Shown: positions 55,458 through 64,000 of the stretch, piece after piece | How the letters are laid out: every line of letters begins with the position of its first letter | Position numbering within the stretch: the stretch's first letter is position 1 | Source: Tribonema minus | Lineage: Eukaryota; Sar; Xanthophyceae; Tribonematales; Tribonemataceae | Length of the DNA stretch: 64,000 nucleotides | Reading direction: 5' to 3' | Assembly (NCBI GenBank): GCA_017506865.1 | Contig: JAFCMP010000068.1 | Coordinates: 930,001 to 994,000 of the forward strand | The notes under the pieces: generated by a model | Told to the model about the DNA's origin: nothing | What the model saw: the letters and a program-made list of their open reading frames with translations, nothing else | The model's database searches: none | Translations under genes and position numbers: made by a program

Positions 55458-56696
55458 TGTGGCAGCGCTCAACCGGAGTACGAGCCGGCCGCTGCCTGCT
55501 GCTGCCTCGGCACAGGCAGCAGCATGCCCCATAGTCTAGTAGCAGCGGAGACATGAGGCTTGCACGCTGGCCACACGGCGGGAGAGACCCTCCGCGCCAC
55601 AGTGCAGCGCAGCGCGCGGATAAACGGCATGGTCACTTGTTTACCTGGCAGTATTGGGTGGGATTGTGCGCAATGTGGCGCTGGCTGGCGAGCGTCAGCG
55701 CGACACCACATAGTTTCGTAAGGCTTGACGCGGCAAGCAGACCGCTCAGGGGGTGCATGTATCGTGTACATAGGCCGTGGCAGCATTACTAGACGCGCCG
55801 AAAGGCTGCAGCGCAGCAGCAGGTGCAAGTCCTCCCTTTTGTGAGTGTACTTTGGCAGCCGGCTTTGTGAAACCACAGTGCCTTCACGTGATTCGGTGAG
55901 GCTTTCACCGTGCTGCCTGTCTGCCTTGCCTGCCTCCTTGAGTCCTATCGCTGATGCGAATTGTTGATGCTTTCAAGCACACATGAAGCAATGGCTGCCT
56001 TTGCATCGCCACACGTCTTTAGACTGATCAAGGTCCTCAAACTTGAGCTTCTGCTGCTGCTCATTCGTTGTCTGCAAATCACACTGTGCCGGCTGACCAC
56101 CTGTTAGCATGTCCGTTTATGGAAGATCTCGTGACATGTAAGCCCTTGCCATCGAAAATGGCCACCACTGCATTGACAACAATGGCACACACAATGACTG
56201 CAAATGGGAGAGGCGACAACCACATTGGCATGCCTGCCCAAATTGTGTCCCATTGAAATCAATGATACTGTAATGGTGCAGCACAGTGAATGCATGTGCC
56301 AATACGATAAACACGGCAAGAGTCTAGTCTACTGCGGATTGCACGACGATTGAGACCTTTGTCCAAAACCACAACACAAACACGGTGAAAAACACGAAAA
56401 CACGGGAGAAAACACGGCACAAAACACACGACAGTCGTGCAATCCGCAGTCTGCTCTGAAGAAAATGAAACGTGGGGTGTTCAATGGGGGTACATGATGG
56501 CAGACTCGCTGCGTCCAAAAGAAGAGTTTAAACGTTACCAGGACCACAGCTGTCACAGCATGTGAGCGTGTGCTAAATATGGCCAGCAGCAGTGTCATGA
56601 CAGGGCAGAACACTGACACCAGACAAAGCAAAGGGCATGCAGCCAAGTTGACACCAACGCGCGATAAAACAGATTTTTAAAAACGTGCATGAGACA
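55458..56696. other. Intergenic between convergent DSC3-like and PRORP genes
   Basis: Holds both 3' UTRs and the hairpin-forming repeat at 56331-56450. No coding exon recognised. Confidence 0.45.
56331..56450. repeat. Foldback element: perfect 17-bp inverted repeat with AAACACG-rich loop
   Basis: ACTGCGGATTGCACGAC at 56331-56347 is the exact reverse complement of GTCGTGCAATCCGCAGT at 56434-56450. The 86-bp spacer contains about five AAACACG-type words. It lies about 250 bp downstream of the PRORP stop codon, so it may be in the 3' UTR or be a small non-autonomous element. No obvious target-site duplication was seen. Confidence 0.85.
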
Positions 56697-59600
56697 TTAC
56701 GCTGCGGCCTGTTGACCTACTGCCATGGCTGCAGCACCGGCGCTGCTGCCGCTGCCTTGATGTGACGCGCTTGCGCCAGCATTTGCGCTTTGCCGCAACA
56801 AACCCTTCTGTCTTAAACCAGAGGGCATGTCTATGCAGAGCCATTCTACATCGCCAGCCCCCTCAGTGTGCCCCCGTTCACCCCCCGCCCCCTCTTCAAT
56901 ACCCCCATCAACAGCAGGCTGCTGCGCTAATTGTTCAGACGCCACATCTGTTGGGGGATCTTGAAGTGCCCCTGCCTTGGGGAGGTGCCAGATGCCTGCG
57001 TCGCTGACCTGCGGCAGTGCTCAGAGAAAGATGCCATCAGACACAGAGGATGCACATGGTGACGTTGAGCGGTGAACCGTTTAGTGACAGCGTGTACATG
57101 CTACCGCATGTGCTCAATGCCCACAGACTCGGCTACCGTAGGGCATTGTAGACGAGACATTGCCTTGGAAAAAGTGACCGGAGGCTGTTGGAGGTGCGCA
57201 CCACCAGCCTGTCGTCTACTGCGACTTTGTCCAGTCCTTTAACACGTCAGCCGAGATGTAGACCTGCACGAGACGGGGGCGTCACCTGTTGAGCTGCGCC
57301 GCATCAGTGAGTGCATACCAGCTCGCGGTTGCCACTGCTGCATCAGGATCACCCTTAGAAACACATAGGTGGCCACGTTGCTCTGTAAAGGCCCACCCAG
57401 ACTTCATCCGGGATGTGCAAATTGGCGCACTGCTCGCAATCGCAGAATAAAACAATGACAGGTTGCCCTTTGCACGTGGCTCATATTGACGCATATGCCA
57501 GTGCACGGTTGTGCCACAGCAAGGCACGCGAAGCACTGCACAGCGAAATCGGTGCTCACAGGCGCTTTACATACCCATAAATGAGTACTTCTATATACCT
57601 GCCTACGGTGCGCACCTGTATGTCCCGCGTGAATGGCGGCGGGTCAAACAGGTCAACTTCAAGGCTTTCCGTTGATCCCTCCAGAGCCACGCGCGGGAAG
57701 TAGTAGCGCATTTGCTGGGAAAGACAGCGCGCGAGCAGTGTGCTCAATCAAATCAGCATCTCAACATCAGTGTGCATGTGTACGTCATTTGCTCATCCTG
57801 ATGGGGTTTTGTACCAGAAGGTGTCAGGCATGCAGGCCACTTGTCCACCCAAAGTGACGCAAACCAACGCTAGGCGCGCAGTGCAATGAAAATGCTGGCA
57901 GTTAGGTGAAGCGTTGTGGCAAGCTATAGACCACATACATACCATTCGTCAGTAGCACAAACCAGTGGCCAGGTGTGCTGCAATGAACATCATGCTGAAA
58001 GTTTGAATTTTCTGTCCAGATCAGATTGATGGCGCTTCTTTTCTTCGCAACTGCAGACACTGCTCGAGCAGAGCATCAGCGGCAGCCTTATTGCGGCACC
58101 TAGACTGCGATGATGGCGCCTGCGTGCACAGGCTTTGGTGATGTGGTGCCGCCGTGAGTGTCACTTGTTGAGCAATGAGGTGTTTCAAGCAATCTTGCAA
58201 CTCCTGTGCAACGCCTCACGTACTGAATGCATGTCATTTGCTCAGGTGGCAGTACGCAGCAGCGGCACATGAAGTTTAGCTTCAGAATCAGGTCCGGGCT
58301 ATAATTACAGTTAACCCTGGATACCTCGATTGAACTGCTCTGAACCGCTATACGATACCTAGGCACATTCAGCAGGTAAAGGGACACCTCAACTTGAAGT
58401 TGGCATTTACGGTATGTAGCATAAGTCTCACCTGTGTTTGCTTCCACCTCACTAAAGGCGTGGGCTCCAGCAGCGCCAGGCCGTGATTGCGCATGGGGTC
58501 ATTACTGACACTTCAACTTGAAATTGGCATATACGGTAGGTACACACAAGGAGGGTCTCACCTGTGTTCGCTTCCACCTGACAAACGGCGTCGGCTCCAG
58601 CAACGCCAGGCCGTGATCGCGCATGAGGTCATTGCTGATACTTCAACTTGAAATTGGCATACTTCGAGGTATGCGGTATGTAGGTACGCACAAGGAGGGT
58701 CTCACCTGTGTTCGCTTCCACCTCACGAATGGCGTCGGCTCCAGCAGCGCCAGGCGGTGATCGCGCATGAGATCATTACTGACCACAGTTACAGGCGCTG
58801 CGACGTTGTCAAAAGCGACGGTCAGGTACATCCAGTACCAGTCGTCGTTGTCCGTGTTGGCACACCTGCAGTGCCCGCAAGTGCAAGCAGATGGGGTGAG
58901 CCGCTGAACCCCGTGACTGAATCTGGAAGCTGTGCTTCTCGCTGTTTAAGGAAGCTGAGAGCCTGACTTTCGTTGCAACAACACTGCATCAGCTCGAAGC
59001 CGTATGGCGCTGTCGTTTAGGGTTGTTGTCAATGAGCATGCATCGGGACCTACTTGTGACAAGGTATAGACTACATAGACTCCAGGAGTGATGATGCGCA
59101 TGTGTGTTGTTCGCCCCCCGGCAAGATTACTAGTGCGTACAAGTACAGTACATAATAAACAGGAGTGCGTTACAGTCACGGAGATTTACAGGTGTTGCCG
59201 GATGTGTGTGTGTGCAACGACTCAAGGCAAGGAGTGCACTAGTATTTGGTGCGGAGGGGTAGTGTGGTGTGCCTAGGCGCATGCTGCATAACCCCAACCC
59301 TAAACCCAACCCCATATGTACATGTGTATGATAACACCAAAGTACTTGAGAGTATGAGATGGTCATCAACCGTCAAGGTGAGCGCTCACACAGCCCTCAG
59401 TGGATAATTGAAAACGGTTATACAACTAAATCACCATAGAGTATGCAACAGGTCAAGCACTGTGTGCGCCATCACACCTTGTGTGCAGGAGATGACGCCT
59501 TTTCGGGGTCTTGTTGATGTTCTGGGCGTTTGTGGGCATTAGGGTTAGGGTAAGGGTTTGGGTTAGGCGTGTACAACACGGCACTCAGCATGGCGGCGGG

Positions 59601-62600
59601 GCATCCAAACAGCGGCCCGCGAGAAGCGTACTGACGGCATCTCGCACAGATACACAGTGGCTGAAGAACAACTTCAACTCTCAAGCCTTGCTACTTGCAT
59701 GCCACAGCACGCAATGGGGGCTACAATTAGGTTATAGATTCAGGGATCAGGGTGAGGGTTAGCCTAGCGCTAAATCACACAATGTCACGTCCCGACGCGG
59801 CGCTCTGTGTGCCTTCCCCTTAGCGTAGGAAAAGGGGAACAGGCCTCGGAATGTGTACTCTTTGCGAAGTGTCCAGGGGAAGCAGCACGTGCATCACTTC
59901 TTGACTGGTACCGTCCAGCAAGTGTAGGCACGTAGCTGCAGCAGAGTACTAGCTGGTAGCGCACTTGCCTGTAGAGTATGCCCTTCTCCTCCCAGCTGCG
60001 GATGATGGCCAGCGCCTGCGGCGAAAGTACGGTGCGCTTGCGCTGCAGCCGCGCGAAGCGCGTGCTGTTGGGGATGATGGCCCTGAGGTACCGCTCGGGA
60101 CACACCACCAGGACCTGCAAACAGGGGAGGGCGGCACAGTTAGTTAAAAGTTGAGAAAGCACCTTAAGCAAAGCGCACGCTGTTCAGTATGAAGGCCCCT
60201 AACAGGCGCTCAGGGCACGCCACCGGAAATGGGGCAATCACAGCTAGAAGTTAAAGCACCGCCTTCAGTCTGCGTGTGCATATGATACCCCCTGAAGCCT
60301 AACCCTAACCCTAACCCTAAGGACACAGTACGCAGATATTGAAGTTGGAGTAAAGGTAGCATTTCGAGCGCGTGACATGCGCAAACAACCTAGGTTTCAG
60401 GTGGCGCTCCAGTCCAGACGCATCAGGCCAAGGATAGGCATCGAGCTGTGCTCAGGTGACTCTGACTCTGACTCACCCTCTCGCCGCGCGCCTCCAGCTT
60501 CTGCACGACGGCGTCCACCTGCGCCATCTGGAAGCAGCCGCCCGGGAAGTTCTGGTTGTGGTACGCCACGTTGGGAGCGTCCACCACTGCCGTGAACTTC
60601 GCGCGCTCGCGGAGCCACTGCGCAAAGTTCAACAGGGTGTCCGCGGCGGCGGCGCTGCTGCTGCTGCTGCCGCTGCCGCTGTCGCCATTGCCGCCGGCGC
60701 TGCTGCGCACAGTATTTGATGTGGAGGCGGCGCGGCAGTGAAAGTTAGCGATGAGGTGCTGACTGACGATGCGCGCTGTGCACAAGTGTCACCTTGTCAT
60801 CAGACGCCTGAATTGTGACGACACGCTGGCAACTGATTTGAGCTCGTTTTGTTTGACGGTCAGGCAAGCTGTGCTTGTGCGCCGTTTGTCAAACCCCATG
60901 GACCAGTGGTACAGAACTTCAGCAACCAGAGGGGACCTTGAAGTTGCTGTCACGAATGCCTCGCACTACTCGACTGATTGGCTCAGAGGGGCGGCATATT
61001 CATCGCACACCTGTGCGGTGCTCAGAGACACGGCAGCGCTCAAATGCCATTGAAGTAGGCTCTGACAGCTGCGAGCAATCGCGAGTGAGCGCTCTTCAAA
61101 AAAAGGTGCTCTGGCTTGATGTGCGTGCCAGGTGTGTGGGGGAGGGTGTCCGTTGCAGAAACGAGGAGCGCGTGATGCAGCAGAACTGGCGCCAACACCC
61201 GCCACACCGAGGTCACATCACACTGTCGATTGTGTTTGTGTCGCCGCATACACGTTGTGTTGTGCTCACGCTCAGCTAAACCTGGATACGTTCAAACTGA
61301 AGTATGCAACAAGCACCATACCGCCACGTGCGACAGTCAGCCCGACCTGCTGACCTTGGCGCCGCCAACACCTGCCACACCCGGGTCACGACACACAGTC
61401 ACCTTCGCTCTACATTGCCGAATGCGCACTTCATGTTGTGCTGTGACCAGCACACCGACACGAGCAGTTTGAGCGCTGGTGCTGCGGGCACGCGCAGCGG
61501 AACATGCGTACGTAGTATCATAAAATAACGAATATATATTAAATGACGAACAACTAACGAATAACTAACGAATGGTTGAGCAACCGAATAACGAACTATA
61601 GCAATAGTTATCACACTCTGGTACGTATACACCAAAGTACACAACAGTGCCATGACGTTGTCCGCTTCAGTCAGACTGACCTGCTGGCCTTGGCGCTGCC
61701 GTTGGCGGGGAACTTCTCTGTGGCCATGACGCGCAGCGCTCGCCGCACCTTCTCCCTCTCGCGGGGCGTCAACCCGATGGCCTGCGAAGTTCAACAGTGC
61801 ACCAGAGTGCACGAGGCTGAGTTTAGCACACAAATGGCCTGTTTGTCTCAATGGTAAAACTTGTTGAGGTCAATGTGGTGCAGATTCAGTAAATGCATCG
61901 TGACCAACTTCAACATTGCCATGACGCGCAGTGCTCGCCACACATTCTCCCTCACGTCAACCCCATGGCCTGCCAAGTTCGACAATGCACAAAGTGCAAG
62001 TGCGTGAGTGCAGAAAGAAGATGGTGCGGAGTGCTCTTGTCCCTCTCACGGGCAAGTTCAACAATGTGTTGAAGTGTCACTGCGTTGAAATCAAATATCC
62101 ACTACGTTTATCAAGAAAGTAGACTAGAGGCAGAAAGTAGACTAGAGGCAGACCAACCACCTGCCACGGTCAACAAACTTGTTGAGGTCAATGTGGTGCA
62201 GTTTCAGCACTGCATAGTGGCAAACTTCAATCTTGCTATGATGCACGGTGCTCACCACACTTCCTCCCTCTCGTGGGGCGTCAACCCGATGCCTCTGAAG
62301 TTCAATGATGCAAAGTGCAAGTGCATCAGGGCAGAAGGAGGTGATGCGGAGCGCTCTTGTCCCCCTCACGCGGCAAGTTCAACCATGTATTGAAGTGCAA
62401 CTGCGTGATATGAAAACTTCCACTGCGTACATCAAGCAAGTGCATGCCGGCCGGCCATCAGGGATGCCATGCACCCCGTCGCGTATCCACTTTCTGGAAG
62501 CGTGCACATGCCACCGTCTATACATTTCATTATGCAAACAGTGTGAAACAAACGGCGGAGTGCGCTGTAAACAGCTGACAACTACTTAAACCCTGCCGTA

Positions 62601-63353
62601 ATGCACGTACCTTCAGGTGACTGGTACATGCGGGGCATGACCCCTTGCCCCCCGACTCCACGGACACCATGGACGCGACAGGTTCTTGTAACCCGGCATT
62701 AAAAGCCTGCGCAACAGGCAGCAACAACCCCAGAGGCGGTGGTGGTTACACACTGCAGCACGGAGAATTCGGTGACCTTTGGGCTGCAGCCATACAGTAC
62801 ACATTGATGGCACGCACGCTTACGCTCAACTTCCAGGTGCCCGTATGCATGTACTTGCAGATTTTTGGACCTCGGAATATGTACTTCAAAAAAAGAAGTA
62901 TGATGTGGTTTTCACTGCTGAGCAGGCAGACTTTGGTCACACGGTTGACTCAAAATTGGCAAGGTGATTGCGCGATTGAGCGTACGCCCCAGCAAGTGTG
63001 AGGGGAAGTGTTTGTGCTGCATATGCACTGTGCGTGTACCGTGTCTGCGTGTACTCTGTGTCGACTGTAGGTAAGGGTACTGTATCTCCGCTGTTTGTAG
63101 TGTGTTTGCACTCTCGCAGCGCTGCTCCACGAGCTGTAAGCCAGATACGCTAGCGTGCTACTGTATATGTAAGTCTTCATGACGTGAGGCTGCCATGCAG
63201 TTGTCAAATAGATTCTTTTTCACCACTGCACCCTTCAGAAGGTGCGATGCAAAACTCAGCAGAGTGTGCCTACCTGTTGCAGCTGCTCGATGAGGTCTCC
63301 GTCAAGTTCAAACACCTCGTAGCTGAGCTCTGCCAACAGAGCATCCACCTCCC
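56697..63353 (-). CDS. PRORP: Protein-only RNase P (PRORP), C-terminal 8 exons
   Basis: Minus-strand exons 63353-63274, 62706-62611, 61781-61681, 60702-60477, 60114-59969, 58865-58706, 57714-57616 and 57008-56697 join in frame to about 406 residues. PRORP cleaves 5' leaders from precursor tRNAs in nucleus or organelles. A zinc Cys pair is seen in SCPACTSHLK, joined to IGLTPREREKVRRALRVMA. The NYN metallonuclease domain follows: FTAVVDAPNVAYHNQNFPGG (first catalytic Asp), VLVVCPERYLRAIIPNSTRF, TDNDDWYWMYLTVAF (paired Asp) and VVSNDLMRDHRLALL (last Asp). The C-terminal zinc ligands are expected in IWHLPKAG and VEWLCIDMP. The usual DGANVGL motif reads DAPNVAY here. A Gly/Ser/Ala run precedes the NYN domain. 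The tail is extended by about 40 Gly/Ala/Gln-rich residues. One intron (after 59969) starts GCAAGT. The N-terminal PPR repeats are missing and must lie beyond 63353 or outside the window. Confidence 0.93.
58429..58645 (-). repeat. Two tandem copies of the 3' edge of PRORP exon 58865-58706
   Basis: Units at about 58431-58510 and 58561-58640 repeat the exon end and GTGAGA donor (CACCTGTGTTCGCTTCCACC, then GGCTCCAGCA-CGCCAGG). They are separated by a shared intron piece ACTTCAACTTGAAATTGGCA. Periods are 130 and 144 bp; both lie downstream of the real donor. Confidence 0.9.
60297..60323 (-). repeat. Interstitial CCCTAA array in PRORP intron
   Basis: Four consecutive CCTAA/CCCTAA units. Related shorter tracts lie at about 59288-59312 and 59537-59566 in the same gene. 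Confidence 0.85.
61915..62310 (-). repeat. Copies of the 5' part of PRORP exon 61781-61681
   Basis: Segments about 61918-61980 and 62236-62304 match the exon start (CTCGCGGGGCGTCAACCCGATG in the real exon), with the following AAGTTCAACA-GCAC intron context. Both lie upstream of the real acceptor in transcription direction. The spacing is larger than elsewhere (about 200-310 bp). Confidence 0.8.
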
Positions 63354-63359
63354 CTGCAA

Positions 63360-64000
63360 AAACATCAATGAGAGGCGGCAGTGGCAATGATGACTCACAT
63401 ACGCACAGAGGGGCGAACAACAAGCGCTTTGGATGTCGATGGCTGATGGCTGACCAGTATGCAAACAGCGCAGTGGTAAGGCTCCCAGATCACACTGTGC
63501 AATACTGGATGATACAAGAGCTATTTCAATACTTCAATACTTATATCTATCTTCCTCATGCGCTAATCGTTGGCACAGTGCCACCGGGAGCGGCATGGGC
63601 CAGCACCATACGAGAATGACGTCTATGTGAGACATAGTGTGCGTCAATTTGTGCATGCTCCAGATGACTTGTGCGCAGGTGAGTCAATTAACACATGCGC
63701 CACCTCCAGCCCTAAGAGGACGCGTGCATGTGCAGGTAGTGTACAAAGTAGAGATGCACCTTCACTGCAGGAAACAGTGGAGCACTGCTGCGCATTGATT
63801 TTTTGCCCGAAATTTCACGCTCAAGCTGGCTGCCTGACATGTGCGGACGTGTCATGTCCGGTACAGTGCGGTTTTCTTGCCCAATGACAGCTGTGGTATG
63901 ATCGCATGTGTACACAGAACAGGTGGTCCACAGACTGATCAACAAACACCTTGTCATCTGCGGTACTCATGTGAGCACAACTTTTAATCACTAACGCACC
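63360..64000. other. Upstream of visible PRORP exons; nothing assigned
   Basis: Expected to be PRORP intron or 5' region. No PPR-encoding exon could be recognised before the window ends. Confidence 0.35.

Noticed and set aside
1-64000. Reverse transcriptase, integrase, transposase or CRISPR features
   Set aside because: No RT YxDD-type segment, no long terminal repeats, no transposase motif and no spaced identical repeats of CRISPR form were recognised.
1-64000. tRNA or rRNA genes
   Set aside because: No stretch with both A-box and B-box signatures and a foldable cloverleaf was found by eye; a covariance-model scan would be decisive.

Overview
This is a nuclear window from a eukaryotic alga. 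Six multi-exon genes with spliceosomal introns can be read end to end or nearly so. They include a plastid-type sigma-70 factor, a PPR-SMR protein, a protein-only RNase P (PRORP) and a protein whose start looks like a signal-peptide-led plastid presequence. Together these suggest a photosynthetic protist with a secondary plastid, such as a haptophyte or related lineage; the exact group cannot be fixed from the sequence. Exons are GC-rich and short (50-500 bp). At least three introns are GC-AG, several 3' splice sites are preceded by pure poly(C), and TTAGGG-type telomere-like motifs and AACTTGAAGTT-type motifs are scattered through the introns.

Layout: (1) 961-6295, minus: an unrecognised, probably plastid-targeted protein of about 346 aa in 6 exons. 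It is divergent from (2) 6524-12314, plus: a PPR-SMR protein of about 641 aa in 5 exons. (3) 13149-23146, minus: a 10-exon co-chaperone of about 468 aa that joins an STI1/HOP-like TPR region to a DNAJC8/SPF31-like J-domain protein. (4) 25100-28540: poorly resolved putative membrane-protein exons on both strands. (5) 29975-36776: a tandem array of intronless F-box-like genes (one intact, one with a single in-frame stop, one more intact) plus an inverted truncated copy. (6) 37500-38460: an unassigned protein-like stretch with an exact 208-bp tandem duplication. (7) 39462-41876, minus: the sigma factor. (8) 42835-49265, minus: an SCFD2-like Sec1/Munc18 protein of about 888 aa. It shares a 206-bp divergent promoter region with (9) 49472-55457, plus: a DSC3-like ubiquitin-like membrane protein of about 316 aa in 9 exons. 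(10) 56697-63353, minus: PRORP, whose N-terminal PPR part lies upstream or outside.

The most striking feature is not a gene. Across at least five of these genes (and probably also the putative membrane-protein region), exon edges are flanked by ladders of decaying tandem copies. Each unit carries the last (or first) 30-130 bp of an exon, its splice site and some adjacent intron, repeated two to six times with a period of about 35-250 bp. Copies of an exon's 3' end lie downstream and copies of its 5' end lie upstream, so the true splice junction stays outermost and the copies sit silently inside introns. This looks like a pervasive mode of intron growth by tandem duplication across splice junctions.

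Functionally the recognisable genes cover organelle RNA metabolism (PPR-SMR, PRORP, sigma factor), chaperoning and splicing (TPR-J protein), vesicle fusion (SCFD2) and membrane protein ubiquitination (DSC3). They are neighbours and show no sign of forming one pathway.
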